The notes below the pieces were generated by a model that was not told where the DNA came from, searched no databases, and saw nothing but the letters and a program-made list of their open reading frames with translations. A program made the position numbers and the translations under genes. From Bacteroidetes bacterium HGW-Bacteroidetes-5 (GTDB lineage: Bacteria; Bacteroidota; Bacteroidia; Bacteroidales; UBA932), in NCBI GenBank assembly GCA_002842515.1, contig PHDC01000001.1, forward strand, positions 372,001 to 436,000: a stretch of DNA of 64,000 nt, written 5' to 3'. Of the stretch, positions 53,072-62,037 are shown one piece after another; position 1 is the first letter of the stretch, and every line of letters starts with the position of its first letter.

Positions 53072-54121
53072 ATGAGAAAGAGAGTTAATGCCAGCGAAGC
53101 GCTTTCACTATATCAGGAGCAGGATATGAATGTTCTATCTCTTCTAGCTACATCCATAAGAGAGGAGATTAACGGCAAGAGGGTGTGGTACAACAGAAAT
53201 TTTCACCTTGAACCCAGTAATGTTTGCATTCACAGATGCAGTTTCTGCTCTTATCGCAGAGAGAACGACTCTGACCACGGAGCCTGGACAATGGAAGCGG
53301 ACGAGATTAGAGAGTACTGCCGCAACAAATACGAACCCGGAATGACCGAAGTTCACGTGGTCGGAAGTGTTCACCCACAAAAAGATATCTCATATTACTA
53401 TAGTGTTATAGATATCATACGGAACGAACTCCCATCTGATGTTACAATTAAAGCATTCTCCGCTGTGGAGATAGACGATATGTGCAGGAGCTCGGGAAAA
53501 TCGCCGCAAGAGGTGCTTTCCGAACTTAAAAAAAGAGGTGTCTCGGCTCTTCCGGGAGGTGGTGCAGAGATCTTCGATCCTGAGATACGCAGAGCTATCT
53601 GCCCCGATAAAGCCGATGCCGGGCGCTGGTTAGAGATTCATAAGGAGGCTCATAAACTGGGGCTTAGAAGTAATGCCACTATGCTTTTTGGCCACATTGA
53701 GAGCAGGGAGAACCGTATAGAGCATCTCATTGCGCTAAGAGATTTGCAAGAGACTACCGGCGGTTTTGACGCATTTATTCCGCTTCTATTTAAATCTGCA
53801 AACAATCCGATGTCTCATCTTGGTGAGATTGACACTATAGAGATTCTCAAAACTTTTGCAATATCCAGAATAGTGCTGGACAACATTCCCCATATTAAGT
53901 CCTACTGGCCGATGTTGGGGAGAGAGTTGTGTCAGCTGACACTACTCTATGGTGCCGACGATATTGACGGAACCGTTAATAACAGCACAAAGATATACAG
54001 TATGGCCGGAGCTCAGGAGAGCAGCCCCTCTATGAGTGTCCAGGATTTAGAGAGTATTGCGGCCGGTTGCGGATACCAGGCAGCAGAGAGAGACAGCTTT
54101 TATAATGAAGTGAAAAAATAA
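53072..54121 (+). CDS. mqnE: Aminofutalosine synthase (radical SAM)
   Basis: A 349-residue radical SAM enzyme of the futalosine route to menaquinone; it joins the MqnA product to an adenosyl radical to give aminofutalosine. The cluster motif CIHRCSFCSYRR (CxxxCxxC) is followed by VHVVGSVHPQKD, LPGGGAEIFDPEIRR, LRSNATMLFGHIESRENR and ETTGGFDAFIPLLF, a pattern that separates MqnE from MqnC and from CofH. The start at 53072 (MRKRVNAS) is preferred to the ATG at 53042, which gives AT-rich non-family residues and lies against the rpmH terminator. No other mqn gene is adjacent. Confidence 0.9.
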   Translation: MRKRVNASEALSLYQEQDMNVLSLLATSIREEINGKRVWYNRNFHLEPSNVCIHRCSFCSYRRENDSDHGAWTMEADEIREYCRNKYEPGMTEVHVVGSVHPQKDISYYYSVIDIIRNELPSDVTIKAFSAVEIDDMCRSSGKSPQEVLSELKKRGVSALPGGGAEIFDPEIRRAICPDKADAGRWLEIHKEAHKLGLRSNATMLFGHIESRENRIEHLIALRDLQETTGGFDAFIPLLFKSANNPMSHLGEIDTIEILKTFAISRIVLDNIPHIKSYWPMLGRELCQLTLLYGADDIDGTVNNSTKIYSMAGAQESSPSMSVQDLESIAAGCGYQAAERDSFYNEVKK

Positions 54122-54149
54122 TAGTACTTTTACATCAAATAGTTCTCAA

Positions 54150-54935
54150 ATGAAAAAGGATAACTGGATTATAAAGAATCTGATTATGGCTGCAACAGTA
54201 ACTGTTGCTATACTTATCTTAACGATTCTCTTTCTCAAATTTATAACAAGACACAATCAGGAGCTTGAGGTTCCCGATTTTTCCGGTATGAGCATTGCAG
54301 ATGCACAATCACTGGCAAACAGGGAGAGTTTGAGATTGGATGTTACAGACTCTGTCTTTCTTCCCAGAATGGGAAGAGGTGTAATCTTTCGTCAAAATCC
54401 AACTCCGGGGAGCCTGGTTAAGAAGAACAGACGAATTCTTCTTACAATAAACTCCATTCAACCAAAAAAAGTGAGTATGCCCTCAATCATCGGCTTCTCA
54501 CTACGTCAGGCAAAAGCAGAGCTTACCGCAAAACAACTAAATGTGGGCAGGCTTATATATGTTAATGATATGGCTACCAATAATGTTCTATCACAAAGGC
54601 TCAACGGAGCGTTTGTACCTACTGGTACATTGGTAGAGACTGAGAGCGAAATAGATCTGGAACTTGGAATGAGCCCGGATAACAATATGACATCAATTCC
54701 TTCTCTGGTAGGGTTCTCTCTTGTGACCGCCAGGGATATAATTATTGACAACTCTCTCAATATTGGCAGACTTATATTTGACGAGTCGGTTAAAAACTAT
54801 TCAGACACAATTTCGAGCTTTGTAATAAAGCAGCTTCCGGAACCTACAGAGTCTCTTACCCATATGCTGGGCAGCAGGGTAGAGCTCATTTTAAGTATAG
54901 ATAAATCTAAGATAGAGGCCCAGAAAAAGAGATAA
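54150..54935 (+). CDS. PASTA-domain protein with N-terminal membrane anchor
   Basis: A 261-residue protein. One transmembrane helix (about 11-31) anchors a periplasmic part made of three PASTA repeats, at about 38-107 (VPDFSGMSIADAQSLANRE), 108-180 (MPSIIGFSLRQAKAELTAK) and 182-255 (IPSLVGFSLVTARDIIIDN). PASTA repeats usually bind peptidoglycan fragments and occur on PBPs and Ser/Thr kinases; here no enzymatic domain is attached. Bacteroidota commonly have such a stand-alone PASTA protein next to an RluA gene, as in this window. A cell-wall-binding role is likely but unproven. Confidence 0.9.
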   Translation: MKKDNWIIKNLIMAATVTVAILILTILFLKFITRHNQELEVPDFSGMSIADAQSLANRESLRLDVTDSVFLPRMGRGVIFRQNPTPGSLVKKNRRILLTINSIQPKKVSMPSIIGFSLRQAKAELTAKQLNVGRLIYVNDMATNNVLSQRLNGAFVPTGTLVETESEIDLELGMSPDNNMTSIPSLVGFSLVTARDIIIDNSLNIGRLIFDESVKNYSDTISSFVIKQLPEPTESLTHMLGSRVELILSIDKSKIEAQKKR

Positions 54936-54940
54936 TAAAA

Positions 54941-56059
54941 ATGCCGGAACAGAAAAATTCTAAAAAGACAACCCAAGAGAAATTGATTTTAGATTCAGAG
55001 TTAGAGTCAGAGATAGATATTGACCTGGAAGAGGGTGTAGAGGATGAGAGTGAAGCCTCCTTTGAACACTACCGATTTGTTTCAGATAAGGGACAGAGCT
55101 CTCTGAGGGTAGACAAATTCATAACCAACAGAATGGAGAAGACCTCCCGTCACCGTGTGCAGCTGGCAATAGCTGCAGGCTATGTGCTTGTAAACGGGAA
55201 GGTGGTAAAGGCGAACCATATTGTTAAACCGCTTGATATAGTAACTCTGGTTCTACCATACCAGAGAAGAGGCTTTGAACTTAAACCGGAGAACATCCCT
55301 CTTGATATCCCTTATGAGGACGAAGATCTGTTATTGGTTAACAAACCTGCCGGGTTAGTGGTACATCCGGGTCACGGTCACTTTTCCGGAACTCTAATAA
55401 ATGCGCTGGCTTACCATTTGGGAATTACACAGCCTGTAGATGCCGAAGATGAACGGATGGGCATTCTGGTTCACAGAATAGACAAAAACACCTCAGGGCT
55501 CCTGCTGGTTGCCAAGAATGACGAATCTCAGCTTGCTCTTGCAAAACAGTTTTATGATCACACAATTCAGAGAAAATATATTGCTCTTGTTTGGGGGAAT
55601 ATGAAACAGGACTCCGGAACAGTTACCGGACACGTGGGCAGAGATCCTAACGACAGAATGCGCTTTAGAGTCTTTCCGGATGGTTCAACAGGGAAACACG
55701 CTATTACTCATTACAGTGTAATAGAGCGTTTTGGATATACAACCTTAATTGAGTGTGTGCTTGAAACCGGAAGAACTCATCAGATAAGAGTTCATATGGA
55801 CTATCTTGGGCACCCACTCTTTAACGACGATCGCTACGGCGGAGATAAGATTCTCAAAGGAACTGTCTATAACAAGTATAAGAAATTTGTAGAGAACTGC
55901 TTTGAGATGATGCCCCGGCACGCTCTTCACGCAAAAACATTAGGTTTTGTACACCCGAGAACAAAGGCAAATATGTTATTTGAGAACGAGATCCCTGCAG
56001 ATTTCTCCGGAGTTATAGAGAAGTGGCGGACATTTTACAACAGCAGGACAGAGATGTAG
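54941..56059 (+). CDS. RluA/RluD-family 23S rRNA pseudouridine synthase
   Basis: A 372-residue enzyme converting uridine to pseudouridine in RNA. An S4 RNA-binding domain (about 48-110, starting RVDKFITNRMEKTSRHRVQ) precedes the catalytic domain, which contains the active-site motif HRIDKNTSGLLLVAKN (catalytic Asp near 178) and GRTHQIRVHMDYLGHPL. The RluD type modifies helix 69 of 23S rRNA; the exact target here is not certain. The first about 45 residues are a highly acidic extension (ESEIDIDLEEGVEDESE) not needed for the fold. It begins 5 bases after the PASTA gene. Confidence 0.92.
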   Translation: MPEQKNSKKTTQEKLILDSELESEIDIDLEEGVEDESEASFEHYRFVSDKGQSSLRVDKFITNRMEKTSRHRVQLAIAAGYVLVNGKVVKANHIVKPLDIVTLVLPYQRRGFELKPENIPLDIPYEDEDLLLVNKPAGLVVHPGHGHFSGTLINALAYHLGITQPVDAEDERMGILVHRIDKNTSGLLLVAKNDESQLALAKQFYDHTIQRKYIALVWGNMKQDSGTVTGHVGRDPNDRMRFRVFPDGSTGKHAITHYSVIERFGYTTLIECVLETGRTHQIRVHMDYLGHPLFNDDRYGGDKILKGTVYNKYKKFVENCFEMMPRHALHAKTLGFVHPRTKANMLFENEIPADFSGVIEKWRTFYNSRTEM

Positions 56060-56060
56060 A

Positions 56061-56924
56061 TTACTGTTTTGACTCTTTAATATGTATATCTCTCTGAGGA
56101 TATGGTATCTCAATATTTTTCTCTTTGAATATCCTAAATACCTCGTAATATATATCACTCTTAATGATTGATGGTCTATCTATATACTCTAATGTCCATA
56201 TCTGAAGAGTAAATTTAAGGCTGCTATCGCCGAATTCATCAAACCTGACATATGGTGGCGGCTCCTCCAGTACACCTGGGTGCAACTTTGCAATTCCCAT
56301 TAAAATTTCTGTAACTACCTGCGGCTCCTCTTTATATGAGACTCCAATGGGTATGTTAAGCCTGATATTCTTGTTATTATGACTCCAGTTAATGACCTGT
56401 TTATTAATAAAGTCAGAGTTTGGAACTATCACTGTGATATTGTCGTTAGTAATAATTGTTGATGCTCTTGCATTTATCTCTACAATATTTCCGGTTAGCC
56501 CCTCAACCTCTATCCTGTCTCCCACCTTGATTGGTCTTTCAAAAAGTATTATAATACCACTAATAAAATTATTAGTTATTCCCTGAAGTCCAAATCCTAT
56601 ACCGACCCCTAATGCACCAACCAAGAGCCCCAGTGCACTCAAATCAATCCCGGTAGTCTGAAATATTATTACAATACCTACAATCAGAAGCAGATATTTT
56701 ATTATAGTAGCTATCGATTCACTTACACCAATATCTACATTATATCTCGGGAATACCACCTTAACCAGGAGACGCTTCAACTTGCCGGAAAAAAAGAACA
56801 AAAGGAAGAAAGAGATTGATAACAACAAAAATGTCTTAATCGTGAACTCATTTGAACCAAGCTTAAAAAGCTCAATATTCCAGGTGTTTTTTATCCAATC
56901 AATTATATCTTCCAGACTATTCAT
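56061..56924 (-). CDS. Small-conductance mechanosensitive channel (MscS family)
   Basis: A 287-residue membrane channel with about three N-terminal helices (FLLLSISFFLLFFFSGKL and two following) and the pore-lining helix with the Ala/Gly pattern GLLVGALGVGIGFGLQGITNNFISG (split about 92-116). The cytoplasmic beta domain follows, with FERPIKVGDRIEVEGLTGNIVEI and PNSDFINKQVINWSH. MscS channels open under membrane tension to release solutes during osmotic downshock. The gene is convergent with rluA (1-base gap) and separated from the upstream outer-membrane protein gene by terminators. Confidence 0.93.
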   Translation of the reverse strand: MNSLEDIIDWIKNTWNIELFKLGSNEFTIKTFLLLSISFFLLFFFSGKLKRLLVKVVFPRYNVDIGVSESIATIIKYLLLIVGIVIIFQTTGIDLSALGLLVGALGVGIGFGLQGITNNFISGIIILFERPIKVGDRIEVEGLTGNIVEINARASTIITNDNITVIVPNSDFINKQVINWSHNNKNIRLNIPIGVSYKEEPQVVTEILMGIAKLHPGVLEEPPPYVRFDEFGDSSLKFTLQIWTLEYIDRPSIIKSDIYYEVFRIFKEKNIEIPYPQRDIHIKESKQ

Positions 56925-56960
56925 TTTAATAAAATTTTAACGCAGTCTCTGTAAAGATAT

Positions 56961-56983
56961 AAAAAAATAGGGTCATCCCCTAT
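56961..56983 (-). terminator. Terminator between outer-membrane protein and mscS genes
   Basis: On the minus strand ATAGGG (56983-56978) pairs with CCCTAT (56972-56967) and is followed by seven T (56967-56961). The transcript comes from the gene ending at 57057. Confidence 0.7.
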
Positions 56984-56996
56984 TTCTCAGTAAGAG

Positions 56997-57031
56997 AGAG
57001 GCCGACTAATTTTGAATATCAGCCGGCCTCT
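56997..57031 (-). terminator. Hairpin after the TonB-type outer-membrane protein gene
   Basis: AGAGGCCG (56997-57004) pairs perfectly with CGGCCTCT (57024-57031) across 19 bases. It sits 26 bases after the stop codon and is followed by the T-tailed hairpin at 56961, so two structures act in series. Confidence 0.6.
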
Positions 57032-57056
57032 GTTCTTTTATTAAAAATCACTCGAT

Positions 57057-59888
57057 TTAAAATCTTCTTCCGCCAAATCCACCGCCTCCAGGGAAGCCAC
57101 CGCCACCCGGAAATCCTCTGTGACTATTCTGTCCACCTTTATTATCTCCGAAAGACCCGAATCTGATTGTAAAACTAACCATAAAGTATTGTTGAAGTGT
57201 GTTGTTCTGAATATCCTCAATATAGTTATCTGTTGTATTTCTGTACATATTTCTGGATTGGTTAAGGATATCAAATACCTTGAACTTTAAAGTTGCCATT
57301 TTTTTGAGCAGCTGTTTCGAAGCCTCAGCGTTCCATACATGAGTCGGCTGGTTATTACCGTCACCAAATCCAATATAGAATGTATAGTTATAGTCACTTA
57401 CCAGATTAAACCCGGCAGGTAGTGTCCAGTTAATGTTTGCACTGACAGAGTTTGTCCAGGTTGCCGGTTTCATATTATTCTCTATTGTATACCAGGCATA
57501 TGAGTAAGATGCTCTACCACCAGCTCCAATTTCAAGTTTTTCGCCTCTGTATGTAGCCCTGAACATCTCACTTAATGAAAGGCTTGTAGTTTTGTTTCTC
57601 AGGGCATTTGAGTAGTTGATACCTTTGTTCAGGCCGACTCTTGTATTTGTAAAAATTGAGAATTTAGACTTCTTGATTGGTGTGTTATACATAAGGTTGT
57701 TGGAAATTGACCACACACCATTCTCATTCACCGGCATACTCTTTTGAATTCCTCCGTTTTCGTACCAGGTCATATTAACAATCTTATCCATTGTGTAGTT
57801 ACCCTCCAGCCATAGCCTTACAGAGCGGAAGGTCTCCCTCTTTGTGTTACCGTACTCAAGTGATAACCTGCTGTTGAACTCGGGAAGAAGATCCGGATTA
57901 CCAACAGGAATGTAGAGAGGGTTTGAGTTATCCAATACCGGTTGTAGTTGGTTAATGGATGGCTGGTTGGTGTTACCTCTGTATCTTATCCTGATATTGC
58001 TCATCTCATTAAACTTGTACTCATATGAGGCAGATGGAGAGTAGTTCACAATACTTCTCTTAATATCTCTCTCTCCGCCAATACTCTCAGTATATGACGG
58101 CTGAGCATTAAAGCCTATTGTATAGTTATACTTCTCCTCATTTTTCCTAAGATTGACCTCTGCCTGTTGGTTGATGAACTTGTTTTCAAAATTATTGGAG
58201 TAATCTTCATCTCTAAGATCAAAATTCCCGGTTACACTATTGTAATTAAAGGCATTTTTCTCCGAATTATTTATCCTGTATGTGTATCTGTAGGCCAGCT
58301 CCATAAAGAAATTCTTTCCCAGAGGCTCTGTATATGAAGCCCTTGCACCCAGTGAATATGCCAGATTAATCTGGTCATACTGCTGTTTTACGATATCCAC
58401 AGATGGGTTATTTCCAAATATATTTGTCTCAGATTCGTTCAACCCATCTATCTCATTATTAGAGTAGGAGTAGTTAAAATTAATAGAGAAAGTTCTTCCC
58501 GGCTTACCAAGTCTTTGACGGTAGAGAAGCTCTCCCTCTGTGCTTTGTGAGTTATTATCTCCTTTTGTAGTGCTAAATCCGTCGTTAATTTTTGCTCCAT
58601 TTAGGCCATCGGTAGAGAACTCTCTGGTATCGTTAAAAGAGCCCTTGCCGAGACTTACATTTGGTCTGAAGATGAATGAGGTTCTCTCGGAAGGGGCCCA
58701 CTCAATCTCCAGGGCTACCCTGTGGTTGTCTGATATATTTTGAGACAAAGTATAGTCTCTGTTAAAGAAGGTGCTGTCCGGCAAAAAATTCTGTCTCACC
58801 CTGGAGCCCTCAGATACAGTATTGGTATTTCCGTAGAAGTAGTTGCTTCCTACCTTAAGTTTACCTTCATAAAACTCTTTGTTTGCGTTTACACCTGCCA
58901 TCCAGGAGGTGGTAATTCCGCTACCGCCTAAGTTAATAGTGCTACCCCCTACCCTAATTCTTCCTCCTCCGGCAAAACTGGCTCCGCCGCCCCCTCTCAT
59001 ACCTCTCATCATATCTCCGGCTATATCTGTGAATGCACGGTTATTAGTATTATTACCATTGAGAATAACACTTAGCTGGCTGCCGGTTTTAAAATTACTC
59101 ACCATACCTGCTGTCTGATACCTCTCATTTGAGCCGTATCCTCCGGTTGCATTACCAAACCATCCGTTCATCATCCCGGGTCTGATAGCCAGGTCAATTA
59201 CTGTCTCTTCGTTGCCGTCGTCAATTCCCGTAAAACGGGACTGATCTGACTTTCTTTCTACTACCCTAACTTTATCAATAATGTTTGCCGGAAGATTCTT
59301 TGTTGCGATTGAGGGGTCATTCAGGAAAAATGCCTTTCCGTCAATCATTATTTTATTAATCTCTTTGCCGTTAGCCGTAATCTTTCCATCCTTATCTACC
59401 TCTACCCCGGGCAGTTTCTTTAAGAGCTCTTCCAACATATCTGTATCTGTTGTCTTAAAAGAAGATGCATTGTACTCAATAGTATCTTTCTTAACTATAA
59501 CCGGATTTCCCAAAGCAGATACAACAGCTGACTCAAGAGTATTAATCTGCTCTAACATACTGATATTGCCTATCTCAACAACTCTTTGAGAACCTACAGC
59601 AATACTCTTCTCAACCGGTCTGTAACCCATAAATTCTATTTTAAGAGTGTACTCTCCGGCAGTTGGTGCCACTATCTCAAACTTACCCTTTGAGTCTGAT
59701 AGAACATATTTGGCTGGGGTTTCAGAACCCTTTGGAATTATTGCTATGGTCGCAAACTCTACAAATTCGTTTCGTATACTGTCAATAAGAGTCCCCCTCA
59801 ATCTATAATCTCTTGTCTGTCCATAAATTAAACCATTTACAAATAAAAGAGCTGTAATGGTAAGTAGCGTAAATTTGATATATTTCAT
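57057..59888 (-). CDS. TonB-dependent outer-membrane beta-barrel protein with glycine-rich tail
   Basis: A 943-residue outer-membrane protein. After the signal peptide (about 1-23) comes a carboxypeptidase-regulatory-like domain (about 28-105, RGTLIDSIRNEFVEFATIAI, SDSKGKFEIVAPTAGEYTLKI), then a plug-like region with MLEELLKKLPGVEVDKDGKI, and a long barrel rich in aromatic strands ending near FMVSFTIRFGSFGD. This is the layout of the OMP_b-brl_3 group of Bacteroidota, which lack a SusD partner. Unusually the barrel is followed by about 25 residues rich in Gly and Phe (GFPGGGGFPGGGGFGGRRF), and a Gly-rich loop with GGGGASFAGGGR occurs near 303. Cargo is unknown; no transport partner is adjacent. 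Confidence 0.88.
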   Translation of the reverse strand: MKYIKFTLLTITALLFVNGLIYGQTRDYRLRGTLIDSIRNEFVEFATIAIIPKGSETPAKYVLSDSKGKFEIVAPTAGEYTLKIEFMGYRPVEKSIAVGSQRVVEIGNISMLEQINTLESAVVSALGNPVIVKKDTIEYNASSFKTTDTDMLEELLKKLPGVEVDKDGKITANGKEINKIMIDGKAFFLNDPSIATKNLPANIIDKVRVVERKSDQSRFTGIDDGNEETVIDLAIRPGMMNGWFGNATGGYGSNERYQTAGMVSNFKTGSQLSVILNGNNTNNRAFTDIAGDMMRGMRGGGGASFAGGGRIRVGGSTINLGGSGITTSWMAGVNANKEFYEGKLKVGSNYFYGNTNTVSEGSRVRQNFLPDSTFFNRDYTLSQNISDNHRVALEIEWAPSERTSFIFRPNVSLGKGSFNDTREFSTDGLNGAKINDGFSTTKGDNNSQSTEGELLYRQRLGKPGRTFSINFNYSYSNNEIDGLNESETNIFGNNPSVDIVKQQYDQINLAYSLGARASYTEPLGKNFFMELAYRYTYRINNSEKNAFNYNSVTGNFDLRDEDYSNNFENKFINQQAEVNLRKNEEKYNYTIGFNAQPSYTESIGGERDIKRSIVNYSPSASYEYKFNEMSNIRIRYRGNTNQPSINQLQPVLDNSNPLYIPVGNPDLLPEFNSRLSLEYGNTKRETFRSVRLWLEGNYTMDKIVNMTWYENGGIQKSMPVNENGVWSISNNLMYNTPIKKSKFSIFTNTRVGLNKGINYSNALRNKTTSLSLSEMFRATYRGEKLEIGAGGRASYSYAWYTIENNMKPATWTNSVSANINWTLPAGFNLVSDYNYTFYIGFGDGNNQPTHVWNAEASKQLLKKMATLKFKVFDILNQSRNMYRNTTDNYIEDIQNNTLQQYFMVSFTIRFGSFGDNKGGQNSHRGFPGGGGFPGGGGFGGRRF

Positions 59889-59986
59889 TTTTAAATAATT
59901 ATTTCAGTTTATCTGTTATTGTCAAAAAACAATACTTTGACTATCGAAACAGCCAAAGGTTAAATTAGTTTTAAAAAAAAGCAGGA

Positions 59987-60559
59987 TTATTTTACTCTCC
60001 CGGGGTTACTCTTGATAAAAGCGCCCCAATCTCCCTTAGATGTGCCACTCTTTGTTTTTGTATTTGCTGCGGCAGGAACCGAGCTGCTAAGAAAATGGCA
60101 CAATGCAACAGCAAGTCCGTCAGTAGCATCTAAATATTCAGGGAGATGGTCTACCGCTAAAATCTTTGTTACTATTGCTGCAACCTGCTCTTTGGATGCA
60201 GCACCTTTACCGGTAATCGACATTTTAACTTTTCTGGGGGCATATTCACAAACACTCATATTTTTATTGAGTGCGGCAGCAATTGCCGCCCCCTGTGCTC
60301 TCCCAAGTTTGAGCATAGATTGTATATTTTTCCCGAAAAAGGGTGCCTCAATAGCGAGTTCATCGGGAGAGAACCTCTCAATTAGTGAACTTACCTCCTT
60401 AAAAATTGCAGATAGCTTTGCAAAGTGGTCACTCTCCTTTTTAAGATTGGTTATTCCCATAGAGATATATCCCGCTTTGCCTTTACAGACGCCAATCACA
60501 CCCCAACCCAAAACCTGAGTTCCGGGGTCAATTCCCAATATAACTTTATCCGGAACCAT
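59987..60559 (-). CDS. ruvC: Crossover junction endodeoxyribonuclease RuvC
   Basis: A 190-residue Holliday-junction resolvase. Catalytic acids are in ILGIDPGTQVLGWGVI (Asp, about 11), LAIEAPFFGKN (Glu, about 70) and the C-terminal LDATDGLAVALCH (two Asp, about 142-145). RuvC cuts four-way junctions made during recombination, together with RuvAB, which is not in this window. It starts 9 bases after serS ends; the C-terminal tail (about 155-190) is basic and disordered. Confidence 0.95.
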   Translation of the reverse strand: MVPDKVILGIDPGTQVLGWGVIGVCKGKAGYISMGITNLKKESDHFAKLSAIFKEVSSLIERFSPDELAIEAPFFGKNIQSMLKLGRAQGAAIAAALNKNMSVCEYAPRKVKMSITGKGAASKEQVAAIVTKILAVDHLPEYLDATDGLAVALCHFLSSSVPAAANTKTKSGTSKGDWGAFIKSNPGRVK

Positions 60560-60568
60560 TATACAATT

Positions 60569-61837
60569 TTAGTCAATATAGTCAAATCCAGTGTAAGGGC
60601 GAAGCACCTCAGGAACCCGAATGGCACTCTCCTGCTGATAGTTCTCCAGTATAGCCGCAAGTATTCTTGGCAGTGCAAGGGAGCTTCCATTTAGGGTATG
60701 TGCAAGCTGAGGTTTACCGGTTTCATCTTTATATCTCAATTTTAACCTGTTGGCCTGGAATGTTTCGAAGTTGGATACAGAACTTACCTCCAACCATCTC
60801 TGCTGTGCCGCTGAGTAAACCTCAAAATCATAGGTGAGTGCAGATGTAAAGCTCATATCGCCACCGCACAATCTTAAAATTCTGTAAGGGAGTCCGAGAT
60901 CTTTAACTATCCTCTCCACGTGGCTAACCATCTCCTCAAGAGCTTTGTATGAGTTATCCGGATGAGATATCTGTACAATTTCAACTTTTTCGAATTGGTG
61001 CAGTCTGTTTAGCCCTCTCACATCTTTACCATATGAGCCCGCCTCCCTTCTGAAACAAGGGGTGTATGCAGTAACCTTTATCGGCAGTTCATTTGCAGAC
61101 AGAATAACATCTCTGAATATGTTTGTAACAGGAACCTCTGCTGTAGGAATAAGGTAGAAGTTATCCAGACCAACGTGATACATCTGCTCACCTTTATCGG
61201 GTAGCTGTCCTGTACCGTAACCGGATGCCTCGTTGACCATTAGTGGCGGCATAACCTCTGAGTAGCCGGCTTCAATATTTTTATCCAGAAAATAGGAGAT
61301 AAGAGCTCGCTGTATTTTTGCCCCCTTGCCTTTATAAACCGGGAATCCCGCACCTGTAAGTTTAACTCCAAGGTCGAAATCAATGATATCATATTTTTTT
61401 GCAAGCTCCCAGTGAGGAGTAGCTGTTTTTAGTGACGGAATCTCTCCCCCCTCTCTCACAATAACATTATCTTCCGGAGTCTTGCCGGAAGGGACCGATG
61501 AGTGCGGCAGATTTGGGAGTAAAAGCAGAAGGTCGTTAAGCTCTTTCGCATACTCCTCCATCTTGGTCTCAATAATCTTTGAACTCTCTTTTAGCTGAGC
61601 AACTCTGCTCTTTGCACTCTCTGCCTGCTCCTTTTTTCCCTCCTTCATAAGCGCACCAATCTCCTTGGCTATTGAGTTCTGGTTTGCCAGAAGCGAATCT
61701 GCCTCTGTCTGGGCATTTCTTTTTTTAACATCCAACTCTGCAGTTTTGGCAATAATTGTTGCCGCATCAAAATTTTTAACCGCAAGCCTCTCAATAACAA
61801 ATGAGGGATTCTCTCTGAGCAATTTAATATTTAACAT
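60569..61837 (-). CDS. serS: Serine-tRNA ligase
   Basis: A 422-residue class II synthetase. An N-terminal antiparallel coiled coil (about 30-100, ELDVKKRNAQTEADSLLANQ) precedes the catalytic core with motif 2 PCFRREAGSYGKDVRGLNRLHQF and motif 3 region NGSSLALPRILAAILENYQ. The start at 61837 (MLNIKLLRENP) is the family start; an ATG at 61951 gives 38 unrelated residues and lies upstream of the predicted transcript start at about 61859. It is followed closely by ruvC. Confidence 0.96.
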   Translation of the reverse strand: MLNIKLLRENPSFVIERLAVKNFDAATIIAKTAELDVKKRNAQTEADSLLANQNSIAKEIGALMKEGKKEQAESAKSRVAQLKESSKIIETKMEEYAKELNDLLLLLPNLPHSSVPSGKTPEDNVIVREGGEIPSLKTATPHWELAKKYDIIDFDLGVKLTGAGFPVYKGKGAKIQRALISYFLDKNIEAGYSEVMPPLMVNEASGYGTGQLPDKGEQMYHVGLDNFYLIPTAEVPVTNIFRDVILSANELPIKVTAYTPCFRREAGSYGKDVRGLNRLHQFEKVEIVQISHPDNSYKALEEMVSHVERIVKDLGLPYRILRLCGGDMSFTSALTYDFEVYSAAQQRWLEVSSVSNFETFQANRLKLRYKDETGKPQLAHTLNGSSLALPRILAAILENYQQESAIRVPEVLRPYTGFDYID

Positions 61838-61864
61838 CGTAAAATGTATGTGAAAATTAGGTGC

Positions 61865-61872
61865 CAAAGTTA
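61865..61872 (-). promoter_or_regulatory. -7 box of serS
   Basis: TAACTTTG on the minus strand fits TAnnTTTG, 28 bases before the serS start at 61837. Confidence 0.55.
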
Positions 61873-61984
61873 AAAAAAAATAGCTCTTACTGAGTAGAAA
61901 AGAAAAAATATTTAGAAATAGACAATTCTTATTCAGGATTATATAAATCACAATTTCAGCTAATTAAACATACATAACACTATT

Positions 61985-61992
61985 TACATTTG
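61985..61992 (+). promoter_or_regulatory. -7 box of the fimbrial-like lipoprotein genes
   Basis: TACATTTG fits TAnnTTTG and predicts a start near 61998, after an in-frame ATG at 61990 and before the one at 62038. Confidence 0.55.
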
Positions 61993-62037
61993 CACAAAGA
62001 AAGCAACCGGAGGTTAATTGTAAATGTGCAGTGTGAT

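Noticed and set aside
60012..60518. A 168-codon open frame opposite ruvC
   Set aside because: ruvC has all catalytic motifs and a proper start; the opposite frame has no family features.
61838..61951. N-terminal extension of SerS (38 residues) as a targeting sequence
   Set aside because: A -7 box within this stretch and family alignment both favour the start at 61837; the extension is AT-rich non-coding sequence.
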